Assembly: GCA_016218905.1 (NCBI GenBank)
Contig: JACRCS010000959.1
Span: 1-6,592 of the forward strand
Direction of reading: 5' to 3'
Source of the DNA: Deltaproteobacteria bacterium
GTDB taxonomy: Bacteria > Desulfobacterota_C > Deferrisomatia > Deferrisomatales > JACRMM01
DNA length: 6,592 bases
The notes beneath the pieces were generated by a model. It saw only the letters and a program-made list of their open reading frames with translations, searched no databases and was not told the origin of the DNA. The translations under genes and the position numbers were made by a program. Shown here piece by piece: positions 1-6,472 of this stretch (position 1 is its first letter; each line of letters begins with the position of its first letter).

Positions 1-279
1 GGCACGGTGCGGCGCATCATGGACTACGGCGCCTTCGTCGAGATCTTCCCGGGCACGGACGGTCTCGTGCACATCAGCGAAATCGACAAGGTGAAAGTCA
101 TGAGCGTCTCCGAGTTCCTCAAGGAGGGTGACGTCGTGCCCGTGAAGGTCGTCTCCATCGACCAGAGCGGCCGCATCAAGCTCTCTCGCAAGGCCGCCCT
201 GTACCCGGACGAGCCCCGAAGCGACGACGCCGGCGAGAGCCGCCCGCCCCGGCGCGACAGCCGGCCCCCGCGACGCTGA
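1..279 (+). CDS. pnp: Polyribonucleotide nucleotidyltransferase (PNPase), C-terminal part only
   Basis: This is a 3' fragment of 92 codons, open at the left edge and ending in TGA at 277-279. PNPase is a 3'-5' phosphorolytic exoribonuclease of mRNA turnover, acting as a trimer in the cytoplasm. The visible part is the C-terminal S1 RNA-binding domain: the stretch [15 protein letters not shown], then [12 protein letters not shown] (about residues 18-29), and near its end [12 protein letters not shown], the typical closing strand of the PNPase S1 domain. After it comes a short tail (about residues 70-92) rich in Arg and Pro with RPPRR present twice. The catalytic RNase PH-like domains and the KH domain lie outside the window. 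The S1 family is broad, but [10 protein letters not shown] followed by IKLSRKAAL at the very C-terminus is characteristic of PNPase, so the identification is quite safe. A strong terminator follows 28 bases after the stop, which separates this gene from the cas operon. Confidence 0.93.
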   Translation, partial: GTVRRIMDYGAFVEIFPGTDGLVHISEIDKVKVMSVSEFLKEGDVVPVKVVSIDQSGRIKLSRKAALYPDEPRSDDAGESRPPRRDSRPPRR

Positions 280-307
280 CCCGCGGGACCGGGACCCCAC
301 GTTGACG

Positions 308-340
308 AGAGGCGCGGCGCAAGCCGCGCCTCTTCTCTTT
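308..340 (+). terminator. Rho-independent terminator of pnp
   Basis: A perfect 11-bp stem (AGAGGCGCGGC at 308-318 with GCCGCGCCTCT at 323-333) closes a GCAA loop at 319-322, a GNRA tetraloop on a C-G closing pair. One more G-T pair at 307/334 is possible. The stem is followed by the pyrimidine tract TTCTCTTT (333-340), in which six of eight bases are T. The placement 28 bases after the pnp stop codon fits termination of pnp transcription. Confidence 0.9.
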
Positions 341-393
341 CCACGACCCTACCAGCCTCTCCCAAGAACGTCTCAAGAGAGAGAGCTCCCGCC

Positions 394-423
394 TTGACCC
401 GGACCGGACCGGGGGCGTATGAG
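394..423 (+). promoter_or_regulatory. Candidate sigma70-like promoter for the cas operon
   Basis: TTGACC at 394-399 matches five of six bases of the -35 consensus. It is followed after 18 bases by TATGAG (418-423), which matches four of six bases of the -10 consensus. Transcription would begin near 430 and give a 5' leader of about 170 bases before cas6. The spacer is very GC-rich and contains a repeated GGACC unit. The -10 match is weak and one such match can occur by chance, so this is only a candidate. Confidence 0.33.
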
Positions 424-501
424 GGGAAGCGGTTGCATCGGGGGAAGGGGGCGGCCGTGACATCCCAGAGGACACCGGACGAGGATTGATTGATCCATCC
501 A

Positions 502-528
502 AGGCCACCTGCGCCGGCAGGCTGGCCT
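502..528 (+). promoter_or_regulatory. Strong hairpin in the cas operon leader (possible attenuator)
   Basis: AGGCCACCTGC (502-512) pairs with GCAGGCTGGCCT (517-528) over 11 base pairs with a single bulged C at 522 and a GCCG loop at 513-516. It is followed by GTTTGCATTT (529-538), in which six of ten bases are T but not in one run. It lies 73 bases upstream of the cas6 start and far beyond the pnp terminator, so it does not serve pnp. A weak terminator or attenuator, an RNA-stability element or a protein-binding site are all possible. The structure is seen directly; its role is inference. Confidence 0.5.
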
Positions 529-584
529 GTTTGCATTTCCCAGGAGACGGCCCGCAGCGGCCCCTTTCCCGTGAACAAGGTGAC

Positions 585-592
585 GAGGAAGG
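585..592 (+). promoter_or_regulatory. Ribosome binding site of cas6
   Basis: GAGGAAGG lies nine bases before the ATG at 602. Together with the in-frame stop at 581-583 it fixes the start of the first gene of the operon. Confidence 0.75.
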
Positions 593-601
593 CAGAAACG
601 G

Positions 602-1192
602 ATGGCGCCTGACCCAAAGGTTGACCTGAGCTTCCTGGTGACCGGGCAACGGCTGCCGGTGGACCACGGCTACGCCCTCTACGGGGCCCTCTGCCGCCTC
701 ATCCCGGCGCTGCACGACGACGCCGACACCGCCGTCGGCCTCGTCCGCGGGCGCTACGTGGGAGGCGGGCTCCTCGACATCACGCCCCGGGCCGAGCTCA
801 CGCTCCGAACGCCCGTCGGCGGAATTCCCTCTCTGCTCCCCCTCGCGGGCAAGACCCTCGACCTCGACGGCCACCGGCTTCGGATCGGCGTCCCCCAGAC
901 CCGCGCCCTCGTGCCCGCCGTGGCCCTGTATGCCCACCTCGTGACCACCAAGAACGGCAACGATCAGGCGCGTTTCATGGAGGAGATCGCGCGGCAGGCC
1001 CTTGCCCTGGGCGTAAAGGGCCGGCTCACCGTGGGGGCTCGCCGCACGTTCGGCGTCCACGGAAAGCAGGTGGTCGGGTACTCGGTGCTGGCCTCGGAGC
1101 TGACGGCCGAGGAGTCGATTGCGTTGCAGGAGAACGGGCTCGGGGGCCGGCGGAAGATGGGGTGCGGGTTCTTCGAGGCCAGGGACAGATGA
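602..1192 (+). CDS. cas6: CRISPR-associated endoribonuclease Cas6, MYXAN type (Cmx6)
   Basis: The 196-residue protein belongs by appearance to the Cas6 variant found in MYXAN-type systems. Cas6 cuts the CRISPR precursor RNA inside each repeat and yields mature crRNAs. The N-terminal part has LPVDHGYALYGALCRLIPALHDD (residues 18-40), with His22 and His38 as candidate catalytic residues; this assignment is inferred from family position, not proven. The C-terminus carries the glycine-rich loop GLGGRRKMGCGFF (179-191), the RNA-binding signature of RAMP proteins. The length is normal for this variant and shorter than most other Cas6 proteins. The start is firm: an in-frame TGA at 581-583 excludes extension, and GAGGAAGG (585-592) stands nine bases before the ATG. 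It is the first gene of the operon and its stop overlaps the cas3 start as ATGA. By hand count about 90% of its codons end in G or C, more than in cas8. Confidence 0.9.
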   Translation: MAPDPKVDLSFLVTGQRLPVDHGYALYGALCRLIPALHDDADTAVGLVRGRYVGGGLLDITPRAELTLRTPVGGIPSLLPLAGKTLDLDGHRLRIGVPQTRALVPAVALYAHLVTTKNGNDQARFMEEIARQALALGVKGRLTVGARRTFGVHGKQVVGYSVLASELTAEESIALQENGLGGRRKMGCGFFEARDR

Positions 1193-3432
1193 ACTTCAAG
1201 CGTCTTCTGGCAAAGGGTGCCGAGAACCCAAGGGATCCGCCGACGGAGGCGACGCTCTTGGGGCACACCGAGCGCGTAGTGGAGGCCGCGACAGTCTTCA
1301 GCGAGATCCTTGCTCTCGAGATGGAACGGCTGCTGGAAGGGGCCGGAGTCGCCGGCCTGTGGGCCCAGGCGCTGCAGTGGGCGGCATGGCTCCACGACCT
1401 TGGGAAGGCCAACGACCACTTCCAGCGCATGGTCCGCGAGAAGAGGGCTGCGCAGGGAGTCCGTCACGAGGTACTGGGTTTGGTCGTGGCCCACGACGTT
1501 CTCTGGGAGTGGTTGTCCGCCGGCTGGCTCACCTGCCCGGCCTGGTTCCCCGCCGCCGTCCTGGCCGCTGTCAGCGGCCACCACCTCAAGTTCCCGGATG
1601 CGAAGAAGCGTCAGGGAATGGAAGTGCGGTTCCTGGGAGCCCATCCAGACTTGGCGGCGCACCTTGCCTTCGGCGCCCGACATTTCGCTCTGCCGGAGCC
1701 GCCGACCCTGGCGGACCGAGCCTTCTCGCTGGACTCGTTCGAAGGCGTGAACGCGCGCGCCGCTGAGATTCGCCGCACACTCGACACTGCCGAACTCAGA
1801 CAAGAGAAACTCTTCGTCGCCTGTCTGAAGGCCGCGCTTCTGTGTGCGGATACCGCCGGATCGGCCGTGCCAGCGGACAAACCTCTCGGGGAGTGGCTGC
1901 GGGAGCGGCTCGCGGTCACCCTGACCCGAGAGGGACTGGAAGAGGTGGTCCAGCAGAGGCTGCAAGGACAGAAACCTCGCCCGTTCCAGGAAGCCGTGCG
2001 CCATGCCGAGTCCGCGACAGTCCTGCTCACGGCCGGGTGTGGCTCGGGCAAGACCGCGGCGGCCTATCTCTGGGCGGCCGAGCGTGCCCAGGGGCGCCGG
2101 CTTTTCGTCTGCTACCCAACGACGGCGACGGCCTCCGAGGGCTTCGCCGGCTACCTTCACGACCCGGACTTCGAAGCGGTGCTCATCCACTCCCGTTCGC
2201 GGGTCGACTACCGCCTTCTGGAGAACATGCCCGAGCCCACAAAATCGGAGCGCGAGCTTCGGGCTCTGCAACTCGAGGCGATCGAAACCTGGCCCATCCC
2301 CGCTGCCGTGTGCACGGCGCACACCGTGCTTGGGCTGCTGCAGAACGTCCGCCGGGGGCTCTATGCATGGCCAGCCATCGCCCGCGCGGCCTTCGTCTTC
2401 GACGAAGTTCACGCTTACTCGCCGAAGTTGTTTCGGCACCTGCTGCACTTTCTGGAGATCTTCCTTACGGCGCCCGTGCTCCTCATGACCGCGACCTTGC
2501 CAAAGGAGAGGCGCCGGGCGCTGGAAGCGACATGCGCAGGCCGAGGAGCTCTCGTCGAGGTTCGCGGGCCCGAGGAGAGGGAAACCGCAATCCGCTACAC
2601 GCTAGTTCCGGCGACCGAGGAGGAAGCCTGGGCCGCGGCGAGCCGGGAGGTGCGCGCCGGAGGGAAGGTCCTATGGGTCTGTAACACGGTGGCCCGCGCC
2701 GTGACGGCGGCCAGGAGGGGTTTGGAGGAGTGCCTCCCAGTGCAGCCGTACCACAGCCGGTACCGCTACAGGGACCGCTTGGCCCGCCAACGATGCGTCG
2801 TCGATGGCTTCCGACCCGAGACCCCCGGCCTCCTCGCGATCACCACGCAGGTGGCCGAGGTCTCCCTCGACCTGTCCGCCGATCTGCTGGTGTCAGAACT
2901 CGCGCCAGTGCCGTCGCTGATCCAGAGGCTGGGCCGCCTGAACCGCCGCGACGACATCCCGTCCGGGGCGATGCCCGCACTCCTGGTTCGCCCGGAGAAC
3001 GCCCAACCCTATGCCAAGCAAGAGGGAGAAGAGCGTCATTGGACCCGAATCGACGCCTGGCTGGCCCAAGTCGCCGACGCTGGGCCGCGATCCCAACGTG
3101 ACCTGGCCGAAGCCTTCCTCCAGCTGCCTGAAGAAGACGAAGACGGCACCGAGGACTTCCGCTGCCACTGGATTGCCGACCCCTGGCTTTCCGAGGCGAA
3201 CAAGGAGCCGCTCATGGAGCCGGGGTACACAATCGAGATGGTGAGGGAGGAGGACCTGGGCGACGGCGTCCTCGCCGAGCTCGCTATCCCGATGCCTTTC
3301 CCCAAGGGGCGAGCGTGGGAGCGCTGGCCTTCTCAGGGACGCTACCTCGTGGCTCCAATCGGAACCATCCACTATGACCCCCTATGGGGAGCTTCCTATG
3401 GCCGACAAGAGCTTGACCCTTGGATTATTTGA
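1189..3432 (+). CDS. cas3: CRISPR-associated helicase-nuclease Cas3 (HD domain fused to a DEVH helicase)
   Basis: The 747-residue protein is the effector nuclease-helicase, which unwinds and degrades DNA marked by the Cascade complex. The N-terminal HD nuclease looks complete: His26 in LGHTERVV, His69-Asp70 in WLHDLGKAN, His93, His131-His132 in SGHHLKF, and Asp221 in LLCADTAGS. The superfamily 2 helicase follows: Walker A GCGSGKT (283-289), motif Ia around VCYPTTATA (307-315), motif II DEVH (405-408), motif III TAT (434-436), motif IV KVLWVCNT (493-500), motif V around TTQVAEVSLD (552-561) and motif VI QRLGRLNRR (579-587). The order HD then helicase is the usual one, and nothing is missing. 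A GTG at 1162 in the same frame would add nine residues. The ATG at 1189 is preferred because it overlaps the cas6 stop as ATGA and has GAGG and AGGGA upstream. The last 35 bases overlap cas8. The C-terminal 160 residues form the usual less conserved Cas3 end. Confidence 0.96.
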   Translation: MNFKRLLAKGAENPRDPPTEATLLGHTERVVEAATVFSEILALEMERLLEGAGVAGLWAQALQWAAWLHDLGKANDHFQRMVREKRAAQGVRHEVLGLVVAHDVLWEWLSAGWLTCPAWFPAAVLAAVSGHHLKFPDAKKRQGMEVRFLGAHPDLAAHLAFGARHFALPEPPTLADRAFSLDSFEGVNARAAEIRRTLDTAELRQEKLFVACLKAALLCADTAGSAVPADKPLGEWLRERLAVTLTREGLEEVVQQRLQGQKPRPFQEAVRHAESATVLLTAGCGSGKTAAAYLWAAERAQGRRLFVCYPTTATASEGFAGYLHDPDFEAVLIHSRSRVDYRLLENMPEPTKSERELRALQLEAIETWPIPAAVCTAHTVLGLLQNVRRGLYAWPAIARAAFVFDEVHAYSPKLFRHLLHFLEIFLTAPVLLMTATLPKERRRALEATCAGRGALVEVRGPEERETAIRYTLVPATEEEAWAAASREVRAGGKVLWVCNTVARAVTAARRGLEECLPVQPYHSRYRYRDRLARQRCVVDGFRPETPGLLAITTQVAEVSLDLSADLLVSELAPVPSLIQRLGRLNRRDDIPSGAMPALLVRPENAQPYAKQEGEERHWTRIDAWLAQVADAGPRSQRDLAEAFLQLPEEDEDGTEDFRCHWIADPWLSEANKEPLMEPGYTIEMVREEDLGDGVLAELAIPMPFPKGRAWERWPSQGRYLVAPIGTIHYDPLWGASYGRQELDPWII
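3386..3391 (+). promoter_or_regulatory. Ribosome binding site that decides the cas8 start
   Basis: GGGGAG lies six bases before the ATG at 3398, inside the end of cas3. The upstream in-frame ATG at 3374 has no comparable site, which favours 3398 as the cas8 start. Confidence 0.65.
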
Positions 3433-4933
3433 CCCGGGCATGACCCAACTGCACCGGGTGGGGCTAGCCGGGTTGTACATGACCCTCGAGAGGCTCGACG
3501 CGAAGAAATACGCCGAGCACGGCTCGTGGGAGCTCGAGCCCACGCGCGTGCATCTGCGATGGAACGAGAAGCCGAAGACGCTCTTCGAGCCGCTTCTGGC
3601 GGAGGCCTTCGGCGTGAGCCCGGAAGGCGCAATCCAGTTTGCCGCTCACCGGGGGCACCCGATGGGCCAAGCGCAGAGGCTACTGGTTCACTCGGCGGTG
3701 TTGAGCACATTCCTCCAGCACGGTCAGACTCGAGAACTCGGGGACAGTTCCGTCTCGCTCACGGTCACCTTCGATGACAAGCAGGTAGTCCACACGCTCA
3801 AGCCCCTCCGGCGCTACACGCACCAGGACGCCTCGAACTTGGTCACGCCTGGCGGAGGGCTCAAGTCCTCGATCAAGCTAAAAGGCTGGGCCTTCCCCGG
3901 TGGCGGCGTGAGGCACGTGGCTCACGGCGACGCAACGCTGATTTCTGCTGAGCCGAACCGGTTCCTCGCGCTGCTCTTCGCTCCGGCCGCGTCTCTGTAC
4001 TTTCTTATCTCCCGGAAGACCCGCGAGGGCAAGAAGGACAAACGTCACTCCGCCGCCCTTGTGCTCCCCCACATCACCAATCTCAAGAGGTACTCCGAAG
4101 ATTTCGCACGATACCTCGAGTCCCAGGCCAAGCGGCTCTATGCAAGCAGCCTTGGAGATGCGGGGCTCATGGGGCTTGCCTCTCTCCAGCTGCTTCAAGG
4201 CAACGACATGCTCGGTGTTCTCCCCGTAGACTCTTGCACGATCCTGTCCTTGGGAACCGTGGGTTGGTCACCGAAGCAGAAGACCCGGACGGCGGTGGAT
4301 CATATCAGGCGCGTGGATCGGGGTAGACTTCGTCTTTTTGACAACGCCTTGCGCCTCCTCGACAACCGGGTCGTCGTGAAAGACGACGGCGGGTATTGGG
4401 TTGCCACGAGCCCGAGCCGCGGGTTGATCGCCGACAACGTAGCCGCAGGGAAGCCCTGGTTCGAGGGCTTCTCGCAGCTCATGCAGAGCAAGAAGATGGC
4501 GGGAATCCTCTCCTTCGACCGAAAGGGGTTGAGCGACATGATCCAACAGACACCGTGGTCCAACGAAGAAGACAAACTGTTCGTTGAGGCTGTACATAAC
4601 GCCCTGAGAAACCGCTACGGAGCCCTAGCGGGGAGGGCCAAGGCTCGCGGCGAAGCGCCTCAATTCGGTCGGGAGTTCGAGCGCATCCGGACTTCCCTGA
4701 TGCGCGCGAAGAACAGGGACACTCTCCGGGCAGAGATCGCCGATCTCTTCGCCCGGGGCGGGATTAACAAGGTCCTCCAGGGAGGCTGGGAGAAAGTGCT
4801 GGGGCTTTTCACCGGCGAGAACTGGCAACGAGCGCGGGACCTGGCGCTGTTGGGGCTCGCGTCATACGCAGGCAAGGGCGTCGAAGAAATCGAAGCAACC
4901 GACAACGAGACCGATGAGGAGGATGAGGCATGA
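3398..4933 (+). CDS. cas8a1: Cascade large subunit Cas8a1/Cmx1, MYXAN type (DevT-like)
   Basis: The 511-residue protein resembles the large subunit of MYXAN-type systems, which corresponds to DevT of Myxococcus xanthus. The large subunit normally contacts the PAM and the 5' end of the crRNA and helps recruit Cas3. Recognisable features are the start LTLGLFDPGMTQLHRVGLAGLYMTL (residues 6-30, with FDP-x5-LHR-xGLAGL), GWAFPGGGVRHVAHG (163-177), FLALLFAPAASLYFLIS (189-205), ASLQLLQGNDMLGVLPVDSC (261-280) and the helical C-terminal third. The end (about 496-511) is a strongly acidic tail. The length fits the family. Identification rests on the N-terminal signature and on the position between cas3 and cas7, since Cas8 proteins diverge fast. 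A start at 3374 would add eight residues (MTPYGELP), but the ATG at 3398 has the better ribosome binding site. The gene overlaps cas3 by 35 bases and its stop overlaps the cas7 start as ATGA. Confidence 0.88.
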   Translation: MADKSLTLGLFDPGMTQLHRVGLAGLYMTLERLDAKKYAEHGSWELEPTRVHLRWNEKPKTLFEPLLAEAFGVSPEGAIQFAAHRGHPMGQAQRLLVHSAVLSTFLQHGQTRELGDSSVSLTVTFDDKQVVHTLKPLRRYTHQDASNLVTPGGGLKSSIKLKGWAFPGGGVRHVAHGDATLISAEPNRFLALLFAPAASLYFLISRKTREGKKDKRHSAALVLPHITNLKRYSEDFARYLESQAKRLYASSLGDAGLMGLASLQLLQGNDMLGVLPVDSCTILSLGTVGWSPKQKTRTAVDHIRRVDRGRLRLFDNALRLLDNRVVVKDDGGYWVATSPSRGLIADNVAAGKPWFEGFSQLMQSKKMAGILSFDRKGLSDMIQQTPWSNEEDKLFVEAVHNALRNRYGALAGRAKARGEAPQFGREFERIRTSLMRAKNRDTLRAEIADLFARGGINKVLQGGWEKVLGLFTGENWQRARDLALLGLASYAGKGVEEIEATDNETDEEDEA

Positions 4934-5829
4934 GCCTTCACGTGTTCGGTGCCATCGTCACGGGCTACGGCTGCGCCGCGAACAACCGCGGCGAGACCGA
5001 GGGCAATATCACGACTCTCCAAAAGCTCCTCTGGAAGGGGCAAGTTCACACGACCGTGTCGGCCGAGGCGATCCGGTGGGCGCTTCGGTACTACTGGCAA
5101 AGGGCGGGTAAGCCGGTGAACTGGCAGTGGGACGACGAAAAGGACGACCACGTGTGGCAGGATGCGAAGTGGACGGGATGGGCCAACGAAAGCGGGACCA
5201 CGCACATCGACGACGACGTGCTCGGCTTCATGAAAGCTGAGGGGGGAAAGGCTGAAGGCGAGAAGGGAACGACCACCAAGCGCAGAGGCGTCCTCGAGGT
5301 CGCCCGGGCCATTTCGACGACTCCCTTCGCCGGAGACATCTCGTTCAACGCCAAGAGCGGAGAGAAAGACCGCACCTCCCTCTACGGCACCGAAATACAC
5401 GCCACCCGGTACCAGTACGGTTTCGCCCTGACCCCGGAGCGACTGCGCGTCCGGTCCCGCTGCCTCGACGTGCTGGACGGTCTTGTGAACCTGGGCGAGG
5501 TGGCGGGCAACCACAGCCGGTTCCTCTTCGACTTCTCGCCGGAGTCCATCGTTCTCCGCGTTACCCAAGACCCCGCACCTCGGATCTTGTACTGCTTCTC
5601 GGACGAAGACGGGCGGCTTAGCCTGCCGGAGTTGCTCCGGAGGGTCTCAGCCAAGGATGTCGATCCGACCGAGCTCTTCATTGGCGGCCCCATCGCGGAA
5701 CTGGCAGAGGTCAAGGCTCTCGGCGCCAAGAAGTGCGAGTTGGGTGTCAAGTCAGCCGTGGAGGCCGCGAGAACCGCTCTTCGGACGGAACTCGAACTTG
5801 GCGGGGACTCTGGAAATGAGCCAGTCTGA
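4930..5829 (+). CDS. cas7: Cascade backbone subunit Cas7 (Csa2/DevR family)
   Basis: The 299-residue protein is a Cas7 of the DevR type, the subunit that polymerises along the crRNA guide and forms the backbone of the surveillance complex. Seen in the sequence are NNRGETEGNITTLQK (18-32), a hallmark of Csa2/DevR proteins near the N-terminus, RRGVLEVARAISTTPFAGDISFN (118-140), YGTEIHATRYQYGFALTP (152-169) and GNHSRFLFDFSPESIVLR (193-210). Between them lies a charged, glycine- and lysine-rich stretch (about 102-117, with a repeated GGKAEGEKG-like unit), probably a flexible loop. Length and motif order are normal for the family. The start ATG overlaps the cas8 stop by four bases and has GAGGAGGATGAGG just upstream, so translation is likely coupled to cas8. 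The M. xanthus homologue DevR is named for its developmental phenotype; whether that extends to this organism is unknown. Confidence 0.94.
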   Translation: MSLHVFGAIVTGYGCAANNRGETEGNITTLQKLLWKGQVHTTVSAEAIRWALRYYWQRAGKPVNWQWDDEKDDHVWQDAKWTGWANESGTTHIDDDVLGFMKAEGGKAEGEKGTTTKRRGVLEVARAISTTPFAGDISFNAKSGEKDRTSLYGTEIHATRYQYGFALTPERLRVRSRCLDVLDGLVNLGEVAGNHSRFLFDFSPESIVLRVTQDPAPRILYCFSDEDGRLSLPELLRRVSAKDVDPTELFIGGPIAELAEVKALGAKKCELGVKSAVEAARTALRTELELGGDSGNEPV

Positions 5830-6472
5830 CGCTCTCTGCCTGCGGGTCACCGCCCCAATCTGCAGCTTCCGGAAGGGATATGCTCGCGAGTACCTGGAAA
5901 CCGAAGAGGTGCCTCCGCCCTCCACCGTGTATGGGTTCCTCCTCTCGTTGGTGGGGGAAGAGGACCGGCGAGCATACCTGGGCACGAAGCTCGCGTATGC
6001 GCTCCTCGCCAAGCCGGAGGTTTCTACTGTGTTGCGGACCGTTTGGCGGGTGAAGGAGTTGAAGGTCAAGAAGACGGGTCTTCCCCAACCGCCAGGGGTC
6101 GGCACGAACCGACGACCGGATTTTCAGGAGATCCTGAGTGGGTTGGACCTGGCCATCTGGGTCAGGGACGGCGCGCTCGCATCGCGCCTCCGCCAATCTG
6201 CCGCCTCGCCAGGCGACGTGCGTCGGTTCGGCGGACTCAGCCTCGGAGAGAGCCGCGACCTGGTGAACGACATCTGGTGGTATCCTGCCGTGACCGGGCT
6301 GGAGTGCCGATGGCTCACACCGGACGCGGAAGGTGACCTGCCGCTTCCGGTGTGGGTAGACCATGTGGGGTCGAAAGAAACCGTTTGGCGCCAGTTTCGG
6401 CTGGAGTTGGGCACGGCTCACGCTCCGACTCCGAGCGGCTCTCGGTGGATCGTAGTGGAGGGCCCCTCCTAA
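5816..6472 (+). CDS. cas5: Cascade subunit Cas5, MYXAN type (Cmx5/DevS-like)
   Basis: The 218-residue protein is a Cas5 of the DevS type, a RAMP-fold subunit that caps the 5' handle of the crRNA and contacts Cas8. The N-terminal part shows the Cas5 pattern: a first strand ALCLRVTAPICSFRKGYAREY (about 6-26), followed by PPPSTVYGFLLSLVGEED (33-50), where P-P-S-T-x-Y-G-x-L is the family signature. RFGGLSLGESRDLVNDI (137-153) forms a glycine-rich second conserved block. The frame is open upstream to 5657, but the extra 53 residues would be arginine-, serine- and proline-rich shadow sequence inside cas7, so the ATG at 5816 is chosen. It overlaps cas7 by 14 bases, with GGGGA (5803-5807) eight bases upstream. 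The length is typical. The stop is TAA at 6470-6472. Confidence 0.92.
   Translation: MSQSDALCLRVTAPICSFRKGYAREYLETEEVPPPSTVYGFLLSLVGEEDRRAYLGTKLAYALLAKPEVSTVLRTVWRVKELKVKKTGLPQPPGVGTNRRPDFQEILSGLDLAIWVRDGALASRLRQSAASPGDVRRFGGLSLGESRDLVNDIWWYPAVTGLECRWLTPDAEGDLPLPVWVDHVGSKETVWRQFRLELGTAHAPTPSGSRWIVVEGPS

Larger units (their letters stand above)
341..601 (+). other. Intergenic leader region between pnp and cas6, no gene
   Basis: This stretch holds no coding region that I can support. The few short frames that begin here (for example ATG 419 to a stop at 460, GTG 457 to 489, and GTG 571 to 612) are 10-13 codons long, and I see no sign that they are translated. It does contain a candidate promoter (394-423), four runs of four or five G (411-451), a strong bulged hairpin (502-528) and the cas6 ribosome binding site (585-592). 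No repeat-spacer pattern is present. Confidence 0.75.

Noticed and set aside
419..460. Possible 13-codon upstream reading frame starting ATG at 419
   Set aside because: It has no clear ribosome binding site, overlaps the candidate -10 element and encodes a Gly/Arg-rich peptide of no recognisable kind. A DevI-like small gene was looked for here and not found.
341..601. A CRISPR array or solo repeat in the leader
   Set aside because: No repeated unit of 25-40 bases and no typical repeat end such as ATTGAAAC is present; only one hairpin is seen.
176..1060. 294-codon open frame on the minus strand spanning the pnp-cas6 gap
   Set aside because: It runs through the pnp terminator and most of cas6 in antisense, and the translation is low-complexity in Gly, Arg and Ala without any motif.
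964..2448. Long open frame of 494 codons on the minus strand
   Set aside because: It lies opposite cas6 and cas3, which carry clear family motifs. Its translation shows no recognisable domain, and long antisense frames are common in GC-rich genes.
1842..2684. 280-codon forward frame inside cas3
   Set aside because: It is in another frame of cas3 and rich in Arg, Pro and Gly, and the cas3 frame holds the helicase motifs across the same bases.
4660..5568. 302-codon open frame on the minus strand
   Set aside because: It is antisense to the end of cas8 and most of cas7, with no domain of its own.
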